Shown: positions 11,480 through 22,706, counted from the first letter of the stretch. The stretch: DNA of 32,500 nucleotides from Chrysomallon squamiferum (GCA_012295275.1 CM022673.1:5842811-5875310), one strand, 5' to 3'. Made by a program: numbers and translations. The notes: generated from the letters alone by a model not told the origin.

Positions 11480-11875
11480 CTTGGGAGGTTTGATATTCAC
11501 TGAATGATAAAATGTCGACGATAAATAAATTTCATAAGAAACTTTGATGGTATAATTTGATTTTATTCTTAATGCAGCAGTAAAAAGCTTCTTTCTTTTC
11601 TTTTAGCAGGCGAAATAAAATTACTGTCATACGTTTGTAAGAAAACAGTTATTTGGGGTTTTATTTTTGACTAACAGCGCTGTAAAACAGTTACTCGTTT
11701 GATAATATGGTAATTCATTTTGTTAACGTTTTAAAACTGTCACTGAAAAGGAGGGCCATTGTGTTCACAGTGCAACTCTTTTTATATTACCCAGTATCAC
11801 GCTTTAAGAATTATTTTTACTTCTTTTTCGATTTCTTTTATTGCGTGTAATTCCAGCTTCCAAAAATACCATAAC
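11480..11875. other. No recognisable feature
   Basis: Ordinary AT-rich sequence. Confidence 0.6.
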
Positions 11876-11879
11876 CATT

Positions 11880-12162
11880 ACCACTCTTTCACCTAATATC
11901 GCTGCTACTACAACTACCACTACAACAACTATTACTTCTGTAGCTACTACTGGTATTACTTCTGTTGCTTCTGTTATTACTACTAACACTATCATACTAT
12001 TATCTACTACTACTAGTAGTAGTATTTGTACTACTGCTACTACTACTACTACTATTGCTATTATATCATCTATTATCTCTACTATCATCACCACTGCTAT
12101 TATTTCAGTATTTCATCCTTTTTATGATGCTGTTGCTATTATTGCTGATTTATTATTATAAT
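11880..12162. repeat. Imperfect (ACT/ATT)n trinucleotide tract
   Basis: About 280 bases in which almost every third-base frame follows an ACT, ATT, GCT or TCT pattern. The open frames on both strands (Thr/Ile-rich, Leu-rich or Val-rich) track the repeat and are not genes. Confidence 0.92.
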
Positions 12163-12630
12163 TTTTTAATCTTAAATTTTTAAATAAAATAAAATAAAAT
12201 ATGAGTACAGAAACTAAAATATTCATAAAAAAAAAATCCCAAGAATTACAAAAAAGAAGAAAAATTTCTTTTTTGCTTCGTAACTTAATATTTTCAGTTG
12301 TATAAAACATTTTTTTTTTTTTTTTTTCATTTCATATAATAGAATAACAGAATGAGAATTAAACTCAAGCTGAAGTTAATTTTTTCTTCAAACCTCGGCA
12401 TTTTCCTAGTATTTGCGTGTTTCTGCAGAACATGTCTACTGATTTTTATTATCCGTCAGGCAAATCCCTCCCAACATGGTGGAGCACCATCTAACGTGAT
12501 CACAAAGGGAATGGAAGTCGATAATTGATTATGGTATAACTGTAGTGATGTGTTAGTGGTACAGACAAATCCTTATTCCGTATGTAATGCAGTGTCCAAA
12601 TACACTGACAGTTCAGCAAATTAAATACTT
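12163..12630. other. No recognisable feature
   Basis: AT-rich DNA with an AAAAT patch at about 12182-12200 and a T run at about 12311-12327. Confidence 0.6.
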
Positions 12631-12635
12631 GGTAT

Positions 12636-13450
<815 letters not shown>

Positions 13451-13480
13451 TCCATGCTTTCTTGTCTTCAATAAAATACA

Positions 13481-14017
13481 CAGTGGTACCTCGACTTATG
13501 AGTTTAATTCGTTCCGTGGCCGAGCTCGTAACTCAATTTTCTCGTATATCAAATCAATTTTCCCAACTGAAATTAATTAAAATACCATTAATCCGTTCCA
13601 TCCCCCAAAAACCACCTCATGTTTTTGTAACGTGTTTGTAAATAAGAAAAATGTATTTATAAATGACAAATATTGTATAAAAAAACAAAATAAAAGAGAA
13701 TGTAAAGAAATAAATTGTTTTTGTAAAGTGTAGTTATCTTGGAGATCAGACAAATTATTTTAACGCCTTTGGCAAGAGTTACAGGCTTTATCGACTCCTT
13801 CTGCTTCAGTATGGTACAACGCTCGTACTGCCTAACGAGTGAAAGGCGGGATGCTGGCCGGATATTGTGTTGTTCGTTGCGCCAATTAGCGGCGGTATAT
13901 CAGAATCGGCTCGTAACTCAGATTTTGGCTCGCAACTCAAAGCAAAAGTCGACCAAGTGACTGATCGTAACTCGAAAAACTCGTAAGTTGGGGCACTCGT
14001 AAGTCGAGATACCATTG
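13481..14017. mobile_element. 537-bp TIR element, pogo/Tigger-type non-autonomous transposon
   Basis: The left end CAGTGGTACCTCGACTTATG and the reverse complement of the right end (CAATGGTATCTCGACTTACG) match at 20 of 23 positions. CA stands immediately outside both ends, where a TA duplication is expected for this superfamily. Both subterminal regions carry many copies of CTCGTAACTC/ACTTACGAG: about 13525-13537 on the left, and 13914, 13928, 13966 and 13995 on the right. I recall ends of this type from several animal genomes. No transposase-like frame survives inside; a 73-codon frame at 13739-13960 shows no domain. Confidence 0.8.
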
Positions 14018-14113
14018 CATTTTAATAATTAAAAGGAAATAAATAAATAAATTTATAGGACGCTAGACTAAAGGCTGAAATATTTAATTAAATATCGTCT
14101 TAAATTTCATTTA

Positions 14114-14192
14114 AGAAGAAGAAGAAGAAAGGCAAGGAGAAAGAAAAGAAAGAAAGAAGAAGAAAAAGAAGAAGAAGATGAAGATAAAGAAG
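14114..14192. repeat. (GAA)n-rich tract
   Basis: About 80 bases of imperfect GAA units with AAAG interruptions; purine-only over most of its length. Confidence 0.92.
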
Positions 14193-14664
14193 AATTTATC
14201 ATACACTACAATTCCGAAAATTTTCTTAGATACCAAGTCTCAAATTTGATTTACTTGTCGATATGTTATATAACAAGATTCTGTACATTTACTTCCTTTC
14301 AGAAAACGTTTTTCTTCATTACTCGTTCCCCTGGCTTAGAAATGTCTGCTGCCATAATTATGATACAGAAACGGGAAATTGCATGCATTCAGTAGATGTA
14401 TTCGCAGGAACAAACTCTTGCAAATAGAAGATCAAATCAAATTAATCTAGGTAACGGTCTCGTGGTTTGGGTCATACAGTGGAATATTCAAGAATTTCAT
14501 TCATACAGAGAGCTGGATTATATCTATTTTTATAAAACCGCTGATGGTATGAATATTGCAAAATTAATACGTGCGAGTGTTGCTGTGTACGTTTTTTGTT
14601 GACCGTTGACGATAATGTATGAATAAAAATAAGAATTATATCGAGGAATAATTCTCTAATGACA
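14193..14664. other. No recognisable feature
   Basis: Ordinary AT-rich DNA. A 68-codon frame at 14396-14602 has no low complexity and no recognisable domain; I regard it as chance. Confidence 0.55.
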
Positions 14665-14816
14665 TATTGGGTAAGGTGGAGTAATTCTAGCCCCGGGGCA
14701 TTTCTGACCCCTAAGGTATATTATAACTTACAGCCACTATACTGTTCTGTGCTAGTTTCTGGAGCTTTGTTGATATAAATAGAACCTTCCTATCTGTCAT
14801 TGGAACAAAAGATATA

Positions 14817-15520
14817 CAGTATTCCCTCGCTATTCGCGGGGGTTACGTTCTTTACCTCCCCGCGAATAGCGAAAAACCGCGAATATTGGATGCAGTTTTA
14901 AAACGTCTATTATGAGATTATATACGGTACTAAATGCTTCCCAAACACTTTCTAAAGACACTGTTACTCATTAATACAGTAATAATGTAGTAATATTGCA
15001 TGCAGTTATGTATTTCACTAATGTAGTAATGATAATGTAAACACATTTTAATTTTGTACTGAAACAATATTTTAATCAGAAAGAAACGTAAGTACAGGAG
15101 GACAGTAACACCGCATAGCATAGTTACCCATACAGTATTACTGTACCGTAAAGTCATTTTCTGTGCGTACAACATTTGTATTAGAATTGACAGAAAGTGG
15201 AACAAATTTAAAGGCAAACAGACAGATAAATACAGTACGCACAGTTCAGGTAATAATATGCAATTAAAAACATTATTAATACACGGTCACAAAAAATATG
15301 CACTGTACATACAGTGTATGCATTTATAAAAAAATACGTACTGTATTGCAATAATAATTGAAAAAATTTGATATTGTTTGTGCGGTTTACCGAGCATTTG
15401 TTTTTATGACGTTATGACGCTCGCCTGGTATACCAGCATACGATGCGATAGGGTTAAGAGCCTAACCCGCGAATATGCGGGGCCGCGAATGGGGAACCGC
15501 GAATAGGTGAGGGTATACTG
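14817..15520. mobile_element. 704-bp MITE nested in the pogo-like element
   Basis: The ends CAGTATTCCCTCGCTATTCG and, inverted, CAGTATACCCTCACCTATTC match except for two substitutions and one gap. Both are flanked by TA (14815-14816 and 15521-15522). A perfect 14-bp hairpin stands just inside the left end (14828-14841 with 14858-14871), and CCGCGAAT repeats occur near both ends. The middle is AT-rich with no credible coding frame. Its intact ends compared with the host's suggest that it inserted later. Confidence 0.88.
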
Positions 15521-15903
15521 TAGATCCTCAGCCGTTTACACGTGGAGTATAGTGGCCATGAAAGTAGTGAAAACAACCAGGTTGTAAAAAAAAGTTAATT
15601 TTGAGGTTTCAATAGTAAGTGTTATTTTTTTGTTTTGTATACATAAGGTTAGTGATAACTTATAACAGGTAAACATAAAATCACTTATTAAGTTCAGCTG
15701 AAGAAATTTGATTAATATGTGGTAATTAGGCAAAGTGTGTGTGTTTTATTTAAATCCATCGCTTGGGGTAAATCTGGCCCCCATATGTGATGCTGAAATC
15801 AATAGTTCTGGCATTGATATGGTCTATTCTGAGTTTTAGTCAATTTTTTTTAAATCAGCTGAAAATCCATGGTCCATCTTTTGGGGCACGTTGTCAAACT
15901 TCT

Positions 15904-16345
15904 AATAAAATGAAGAGGATGAGGTATGCTGAGGTAGTGACAGAAGAAGAAAGTGTCATGAGGAATGAAGAAGAGTCGGCAGAGAAGAAGGAAGAAGAAG
16001 GACGAAGAAAAGTTAGAGAGAGCAAAGGTGAGAGAGGCAAAAAAACAAGAACAGAAGAAGATACCAGCTCCATTTGAATCCTACAGCAGAACTGGTGGAT
16101 GCCGTCACAGAAAACGTTGGTGGTGACGAGCCTGAACTAGAAGACAGAGATGTAGTAATACACAAGAAAAATGTGAATTCTGTGGCAGAGTTGATGATGG
16201 AATGAATTCCGACGAGTTCATGGGATGTGATGGGTGCCCAAACTGGTATTGTCTTGATTCTTGCGCAAACCTCGAAATCCCAGCTGGTGCAGACTTGAAA
16301 GATATTTTATTCTTGTATCATGTTTGTAGGAGTTTAGTTTATTGA
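15904..16345 (+). pseudogene. C-terminal fragment of a pogo-type transposase with PHD-like zinc finger
   Basis: The coding remnant runs through three frames, implying at least two indels. Frame 1, to about 16077, encodes RMRYAEVVTEEES followed by a Glu/Lys/Arg-rich stretch typical of the linker after the DDE domain in pogo/Tigger transposases. Frame 3, about 16083-16152, is acidic (Glu-Pro-Glu-Leu-Glu-Asp). Frame 2, about 16153-16345, encodes a PHD-like finger. Its cysteine codons are at 16172 and 16181 (C-x2-C), 16226 and 16235 (GCDGC), then Trp-Tyr-Cys, 16262 and 16325, with a stop at 16343-16345. Invertebrate pogo transposases often end in such a finger. One expected ligand appears as Tyr (TAT) three residues before the last Cys. 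The DNA-binding and catalytic domains are absent, so the fragment cannot be active. Recognition is from pattern, not alignment. Confidence 0.68.
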
Positions 16346-16716
16346 AGTCTTGAATCTGACTTGTATTATGATTAGGACATATTATTGATAGTAGTAGACA
16401 ATGATTACATAGCAATAATCAACAAATTTGGGGACCAAAATACATCATGAATGTCGGGGCCAGATTTAGCCCAAATCGTTGGCCCCTGACAACAAATTTT
16501 AACCCGGTTCCCATTTCAAAAGTATAATGCATATAGTGTTTATGTATACTGAAGGAGAAATGCGTATACTACACATTATTCACCCCATTTTGTTGTTTAC
16601 TTTTGTCTGTGAAGCTGTAGGGAGGTTGAATGGAAAAGGGGGCCAGAATAATTCCACCTTACGCTATATGTTTCATCAATTTTCTGATAATGTAAATGTA
16701 TTATATGTTTTTGTGC

Positions 16717-16759
16717 ATACATACTTACATACATTTACACACAAATACATCTATGTATG

Positions 16760-16823
<64 letters not shown>

Positions 16824-16861
16824 CATACATATACATACAGACAGACAGACAGACAGACAGC
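16717..16861. repeat. (ATAC)n/(AC)n/(GACA)n compound microsatellite
   Basis: ATAC units, then about 43 bases of perfect AC (16770-16812), then TATA/ATAC, ending in six CAGA units (16836-16860). It starts about 50 bases beyond the end of the pogo-like element. Confidence 0.96.
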
Positions 16862-17353
16862 TATATAAAAGATAAGTACACATGTACGATGCCTTTGTTT
16901 ATTTAAGTGTGTGTGTGTCTGTCTGACGAGTTTTATTTAAAACAAATATCGGTCGATCTTTATTTATTTATTTAATAATTCCTGAATGTCGCAAATATGC
17001 AATACAAACATTCAGTAAATATCAGTTAATTTGACACTATATCCCTAAATAAATGCTTTTACATGATAGTTATTACAACCAATCAGAGACCTTGTTTTAT
17101 TTGCTGCATATTAACTGCGATTGACCTGTGTTCGTGTTATTCGGTACAGAATGTGTGTTATCAGGAGAATCACTGGAAGGCAAATGAAATAATGCTGTTC
17201 AAATAGCTTACAAAAACAATTAGTTTAGTTAGATCCTAAAACTGTATCTGGTGTAATGAAGCGAGAGACAAATGAATTTCTCTAACACGATTACATCGGA
17301 AACTGTTCTAATTTACCTGCTTTTTTATTTTTATTTTATTGTTTTGATATCTT

Positions 17354-17355
<2 letters not shown>
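16862..17355. other. No recognisable feature
   Basis: AT-rich DNA. CCAATCAGAG at about 17079 is an isolated CCAAT-type string. Confidence 0.6.
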
Positions 17356-17386
<31 letters not shown>

Positions 17387-17585
17387 AAATAAGGAGAGAC
17401 AGAAATACAGACAGACAGACAGAAATACAAAGACAAACAAAGAGAGAAAGAAAGAGAGAGCGAGAGAGAGAGATAAATAGAGAGAGAAATAACGAGAAAG
17501 AGACAGAAAGAGATAGAGATAGACAGAGAGACGAAGAGACAGAGAAAGAGACGGAGAGAGGCATAAAATAAAACAGAAAGAAAAT
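17356..17585. repeat. Poly-T run followed by a purine-rich (GA/GACA/GATA)n tract
   Basis: A T run of 30 bases (17356-17385) switches abruptly to about 190 bases that are almost all A/G, apart from CAGA and ATAGA interruptions. Open frames on both strands (99-149 codons) are artefacts. Confidence 0.94.
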
Positions 17586-17589
17586 GAGT

Positions 17590-17823
17590 GAGAAAAGAAT
17601 AAGTAAGTAAATAAATGAATAATGAAGATGACAACGAGGATAATGATGGAAGTGGATGTGATAATCACAGGTAATACATAGTAGAAATTGCCGCAATAGC
17701 AGCAGCAGTAGTAGTCGTACTAGTAGTAATATCAGTATTATTAGTAATAAATAAATAAACAAATAAACAAACAAAAACAAACAATAATAAAAAAATGTTA
17801 ATCTTTTAAAATAAAAGAAACAA

Positions 17824-17858
<35 letters not shown>
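17590..17858. repeat. Trinucleotide patches ending in poly-A
   Basis: AAGT/AAAT units near 17600-17620, GCAGCA/GTAGTA units at about 17697-17745, AAAC/AAAT units at about 17746-17785, then 34 consecutive A (17825-17858). Confidence 0.9.
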
Positions 17859-17859
<1 letters not shown>

Positions 17860-18267
17860 CAATTAAGAGAAATAAAACATTTACGATTGAAGTTTATTCA
17901 ATTTAATTTCAAACTTTAATTACTTTATGTGAACAGAAACGGGTTATTATAATAGGAACATAACAAAATGTCCTAAAGAGAGCTAAATGGTTTAAATCGT
18001 TCTGTTTACAAACCAACGAAGAAAACCCCCCTCAAAAATATCTGAGTTAACAAATGAAGCAATAAATAACCAGTTGCTTTGTCAGTGGAAACAAATATTA
18101 GTAATAAAAATTTACATTTGTTCTCAGTTGATGTCGCCAATGACAGGTTCGTGTGATTCCGTTTATTAATGTCAGTGTGAACTAAGTTATTGACGAAGGT
18201 AATACATTTTGGTGCATTTATTTCAGGAAAATCGGTATTAGAGCAGTTTGATACAGTTTTCTTGACA

Positions 18268-18299
<32 letters not shown>

Positions 18300-18400
18300 G
18301 TCTTAGAACAGAGGTTAGAAAAAACATGTTTTATTATTTATTTTGATTTATTAATTTATTATTATGAAATTACCATATTTATTTATTTATTAATATCTTA
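17859..18400. other. No gene; one poly-T run
   Basis: Ordinary AT-rich DNA apart from 29 T at 18271-18299 and TTTA units at about 18330-18390. Confidence 0.6.
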
Positions 18401-18516
18401 TTATTATTATTATAGTAGTGGTAGTTGTTGTTGTTGTTGTTGTGACTGATGTTTTTACTGTTATATTGGTAATAATAACAGCAGTAATGGTTTATTATTA
18501 TTATTATTATTATTAT

Positions 18517-18560
<44 letters not shown>

Positions 18561-18655
18561 CCAGCAGCAGTAGAAGTTGTACAGATGATTTTATCGTTGT
18601 TGTTATAGTAATAGTAGCAGTAACGATATTAATATTATCTATTTATTTATTTAGC
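18400..18655. repeat. Compound (TTA)n/(GTT)n/(GTA)n trinucleotide tract
   Basis: Runs of TTA, GTT, TTA and about 14 GTA units follow one another, with CAGCAG interruptions near 18561 and TTTA units at the end. Confidence 0.94.
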
Positions 18656-19343
18656 CTGTAGTGTTTTTTCTTGTCAGTGCTTCGCTTTAATTTTATTTTT
18701 GTACAATTATATAGTTGTTGGATAGATTGGATTTTTTTTTCTATTGATAAATTGTATTTTGACCTGGCTGTTGAATTAACTTAGATCTTCGATTCAGTTC
18801 TTGACAGCTGAACTTCTCAAAGACATTTTATAATTTGACCCTTCGCCGTTAGTTCTTCACTGAAACGGTCACAAACACTGGCATAGGTCAGTGCTGATTT
18901 GTCGTATCAACCCAGTTTTTTTATTTTTTTTTTCTCTTCATGTCATCGCTGGTTTCAAAACTCACTGAATAATTTAACTTATATTGGACTTGTTATGTAT
19001 CTCCCTTAAATGCTTAAAAGTACGAAAGGTGGAAGCTAAAACGCGGGTTATCAAAGATAACAATGAAAACGAAAATGTAGTTAATCAGTTGAAAGTGTGC
19101 TATGTTATTTTTGTACAGTTTTTTTCCATACCGGCGTTTCTTTTTCCTTCTTCCCTTTTGTGACGTCAGTTCGTAATTATACAGATACAAAGAGAAAATC
19201 AAATAAAGCTTGGATGTTTCTCATTTTAGAGCCAGTAGTACTAAATGTATTTAGATATATGGATCGTGTCACATAATTTGATTTTACATCCATCTGTTAG
19301 ACAATTTTACTTAACGCTAGATAATCTTCACAATAACATTTCT

Positions 19344-19346
<3 letters not shown>
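18656..19346. other. No gene; one perfect CRE-type octamer
   Basis: AT-rich DNA. TGACGTCA stands at 19161-19168. GTATCTCCCTTAAATG near 18997 resembles the inverse of the molluscan GGGAGATAAC motif. A 62-codon reverse frame at 19014-19202 has no domain. Confidence 0.55.

Positions 19347-19387
<41 letters not shown>
19347..19387. repeat. Poly-T run of 41 bases
   Basis: Uninterrupted T abutting the start of the minisatellite. Confidence 0.97.
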
Positions 19388-19393
<6 letters not shown>

Positions 19394-19394
19394 A

Positions 19395-19933
19395 ACTAAA
19401 ATACTTATGTTAACAAATTATAAACTCGAAATTCACAGTAATATACACTGGTATTTATGTTAACAAATTATAACGTAGTATTTACATTACGAAGTTATGA
19501 ACTACTATTTATTTTAAGAAGTTAACAATTAGTATTTTCGTTAACAAATTATAAACAAGTTATAACAAATTATAACCTAGAATTTACGTTAAGAAGTTAA
19601 GAAGTTAACAAATAGTATTTACGTTAAGAAATTATTATCTAGAATTTAGGTTAAAAGTTATGAACTAGTATTCACTTTAAGAAATTAAAAATTATATTTA
19701 CTTTGAGAAATTATAAAATAGTATTTACGATAACAAATTATAAACTACATTTTACATTAAGAAGTTAAGAACTAGTATTCATGTTAAGCAATTACAAACA
19801 AGCATTTACGTCAAAAAAGTGTAATTACAGTATTTACGTTAAGAAATTATAAACTAAAATTTACGGCTATATATTACACATTTTAGTATTTAACGGTAAC
19901 ACGTTAAACACTTTGGTATTTACGGTAATAGAC
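19395..19933 (+). repeat. Minisatellite of about 17 copies of a roughly 27-bp unit
   Basis: The consensus unit reads approximately TAGTATTTACGTTAAGAAAT followed by TATAAAC. About 17-18 copies stand head to tail. Most are 26-28 bases long; two are lengthened by an internal extra GTTATAACAAAT-like or GTTAAGAA-like segment, and the last two or three are degenerate. The copies differ by several substitutions each (AAGAAATTAT versus AACAAATTAT versus AAGAAGTTAA), so higher-order structure is possible. No coding frame spans the array. I do not recognise the family. Confidence 0.93.
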
Positions 19934-20320
19934 ATACCTCTCTGACGAATTAATGAATACTGACAGTGATAAAATAATTCACGTTGTTTGACAACAAAAA
20001 CGTTAATTGTGGTCGAATGTTTGAGTTTTTATTACAGGCGTTTATTTGCTGTGTCACGACATTTTTTACTTTTTTGTTGTCATTAGCAATAACGTCATGT
20101 TTCGTGCTGTTTCGTATACGTCAGTGTTTAACACTAATTCGCTGTAAATGTTAATAATGGACAACGGTAAGTATTCATTACTTGTGTTTATTCACGGAGA
20201 CATGATTACTGTTGTTAGCGATCAATTTTTGTTCTGTGTCATTGTAACAGTTAAAGCTCAGAACTGATTTTTTTTTTTGGAAAAGCAATAAAATAAAAAA
20301 CAAAAATGAAATACATACAA
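19934..20320. other. No recognisable feature
   Basis: Ordinary AT-rich DNA with scattered ACGTCA half sites and no core promoter context. Confidence 0.6.

Positions 20321-20359
<39 letters not shown>
20321..20359. repeat. (AC)n microsatellite
   Basis: About 37 bases of perfect AC, followed by ATGC and CAGG/GGCA variants. Confidence 0.97.
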
Positions 20360-20362
<3 letters not shown>

Positions 20363-20990
20363 GCATGCACAAAGGCAGGCAGGCAGATAACATACGTGTG
20401 TTACATTATATGTATTTACGTGTCTGTGTGTTTGTGCGCCCGTGTACAAATATAGACACAAAATATTAATATTTTTGGAATATATATTACAAGTGGTTAT
20501 CTGTTATTTAAGATCCTGGCGGTTTTTCTTTCTCTGTCTTTACAAAGTAAAATTATTTCATTGCAATTTCCTTTTCCGCGTTCCACCACGTCACAAAAAT
20601 GATCCAATTTTCACGCACTCCGCGAAATGCCAGACAAAATCGACTGGCACCAAATAAAATCATATATCTGGTTTACGGCAATGATGAAATGTCTTATTGA
20701 CCAATCACATATGGAAAACGAATTTGTCCAGTCAGCTAACACGCTACCACAGGCAAACCACACATCAGTCAAATAGCTTGGTTTTTTTTGTGGTTTTTTT
20801 TTCTAGATGGTGCTTTGTCGTCTGTGGTGGAATTATGCCCGAATTTTGATATTTAGCGTTTAGTAGCCATTAATTATGGAAGGAAGAGTTGTTGTTTTTT
20901 TTTTTGTATTTTTTCTTTATCAAGAACTAAAAAAGGTGACAATTATTTATTTATATAATTAAATTTTCTTCTGCTTCGATGTTTTATACA
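20360..20990. other. No recognisable feature
   Basis: AT-rich DNA with a slightly more mixed stretch at about 20560-20800 that has no domain-bearing frame. CCAATCACATATGG near 20701 is an isolated CCAAT/E-box-like string. Confidence 0.55.
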
Positions 20991-21185
20991 TACACTGTTT
21001 TAAATACATACATACATACCTATACATGTACACTGTACACATGCATACGTATATACATATATAAATACATACACACATACACATACGTACAAACATATGT
21101 ACGCAAATAAATATACATGTACTTTTACTGATACATACATACTTATGCATCTTCATATGTGTGCATACTCACATACATTATACAT
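20991..21185. repeat. Imperfect (ATAC)n microsatellite
   Basis: ATAC units with ATGC, TACG and ATGT variants over about 195 bases, with a short A run at about 21190-21202 just beyond. Confidence 0.9.
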
Positions 21186-21475
21186 CACGCAAAAAAAAAA
21201 AAAGACGAATAAAGAAAGTAAGCAAATCATTCAGCTGCATTCATGGTTATTGCTGCCTGTCTGTCTGTACTGTTACAATTCTGATTCACTCGCTTATAAT
21301 AAGTAACAGTAAGAACAAACGAAACGACAGCGGATTTCCTGTCGCGTGAGTGCTCTTATGAAAATATGTGAAGACTAATTAAATAATATCTACTATTTAA
21401 CTAAAAAGAAAATGACTTTCGGTTCTATACGACATTCATACAAGGATAATGCTTTAAATCATTTTTACTGTGTCG
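21186..21475. other. No recognisable feature
   Basis: Ordinary AT-rich sequence. Confidence 0.55.
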
Positions 21476-21525
21476 AAGGGAAATAACAAAAAACAAACAA
21501 CAGTGTGTTTGGGGTTATTTCCCTT
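21476..21525. repeat. Inverted repeat, perfect 12-bp arms
   Basis: AAGGGAAATAAC at 21476-21487 pairs with GTTATTTCCCTT at 21514-21525 across a 26-base loop. The arm sequence is a motif I recall as frequent in mollusc genomes. It may be a tiny palindromic repeat unit or the two ends of a short MITE. Confidence 0.8.
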
Positions 21526-21548
21526 GGACTCTTACTAAAATCTTCTAT

Positions 21549-21814
21549 CAGTGGCGTGCAGAGGTCTGGTGATGCCCGGGGCCAACTCCTTGATTGTGTG
21601 CCCCAAAAACTCAAGTATAAGGCCTAGTACTGAGAAATATTATGAGAAAGGAAGATATTTTAAATACGTAAACACAAATGAAACATAAAATAAACACTTT
21701 ATTGATTTAAATATAAACCAACCACATTTATTGTTCTTTTCTCTGATTGGATGCCCCCACCATTTGGATGCCCGGGGCCACCGCCCCTTCGCCCCCTCCC
21801 TCTGCACGCCACTA
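21549..21814. mobile_element. 266-bp hAT-like MITE
   Basis: The left end CAGTGGCGTGCAGAGG and the inverted right end TAGTGGCGTGCAGAGG match at 15 of 16 positions. CAGTGGCG-type ends suit the hAT superfamily. The flanking octamers TCTTCTAT (21541-21548) and CATTCTGT (21815-21822) agree at 5 of 8 positions, consistent with a decayed 8-bp target duplication. GATGCCCGGGGCCA occurs near both ends in the same orientation (21571-21584 and 21767-21780), so GC-rich subterminal blocks flank an AT-rich centre. No coding capacity. Confidence 0.78.
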
Positions 21815-21822
21815 CATTCTGT

Positions 21823-22610
21823 GCTGTCTCTCGTTACAAAGAACTCTCAAAATCAGTTACAACAGTTCAGTTAAGTTGACTGTTAAGTACTAACGTTATA
21901 ACTGGAAGTCCTGTCCTGCATGACTATTTTATCTATATATTCTGTGTGTGACTGTGTGTAAAGAAAATTTACTGCATGCAAAAATAAGTACACTGAAGTG
22001 TGAAATCATCATCATCATCATTGTTGTTGGTTTTGTTGTTCTTACTGCTCATGATATTAATAAAGAACGTCATGTTCGTCTTTGTGTTTAATTTAGAAAT
22101 GTATGAAATAAAATATATGGATATTGTATGTGTATGTATGTGTGTAATGATTAACATACTTTTTTAATGTCAGTAATAACGAAATGTTTCAGATTTATTT
22201 ACAAATATGATAAAATTGAAAAAAAATGAAAATGTGTATAGGTGAATGACTGTATAATAACGTTGTCTCTTTTGACATCTTCATTTGAATTTATGTTTGA
22301 AAATCACTGAATACTGGATGCAGTTGAGAAGATAAAATAATAATAACACCAAAGACTCAAGTTTTTGTGTCTTTTTGTGCTGCGAGTTTATTAGACTAGA
22401 TGAACTATTTCTTGAACTGTACATTGATTCGTATGAATATTGACAGATATTATCTAAAAACACGTAGATTCCTATAATAAGATTATCACAGACGACGTTA
22501 GCTGTAAGTGATGGTCATTATTACTACTTACCTACTTACTTAGTAAAACTACCAACAGTGGTAATTCATGTAGACGTAAATAAACATAAATATGTACTGA
22601 AATAACCAAA
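21823..22610. other. No recognisable feature
   Basis: AT-rich DNA with a few ATC and TGTA/TGTG units near 22005 and 22125. No coding frame or RNA structure seen. Confidence 0.6.
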
Positions 22611-22611
22611 T

Positions 22612-22667
22612 AAAACAAACAAACAAACAAAAACTCAAATAAATATATAAACAAACAAACAAACCCA

Positions 22668-22706
<39 letters not shown>

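Larger units (their letters stand above)
14667..16666 (+). mobile_element. 2-kb pogo-like DNA transposon, decayed and interrupted
   Basis: The left terminus reads GTAAGGTGGAGTAATTCTAG within 14667-14694. The inverted right terminus at 16639-16666 matches it at 23 of 28 positions. TA flanks both ends (14665-14666 and 16667-16668), the target duplication of Tc1/mariner/pogo elements. Internal copies of a GGTAAATCTGGCCCC-type string occur in opposite orientations at about 15766 and 16454. The body carries the C-terminal remnant of a pogo-type transposase. A 704-bp MITE has inserted at 14817-15520. Without it the host is about 1.3 kb, shorter than an autonomous element, and the catalytic DDE region is missing. 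Confidence 0.78.

Noticed and set aside
11804-12161. Thr/Ile- and Val-rich frames of about 100 codons
   Set aside because: They follow the trinucleotide period of the repeat on both strands and show no domain.
13739-13960. 73-codon frame inside the 537-bp TIR element
   Set aside because: No DDE, HTH or zinc-finger motif; its end lies in the subterminal repeat array.
14930-15217. 95-codon reverse frame inside the nested MITE
   Set aside because: AT-rich internal sequence of a non-autonomous element; no transposase motif.
19395-19933. CRISPR-like array
   Set aside because: The repeats are contiguous and diverged with no unique spacers, and the DNA is animal; it is a minisatellite.
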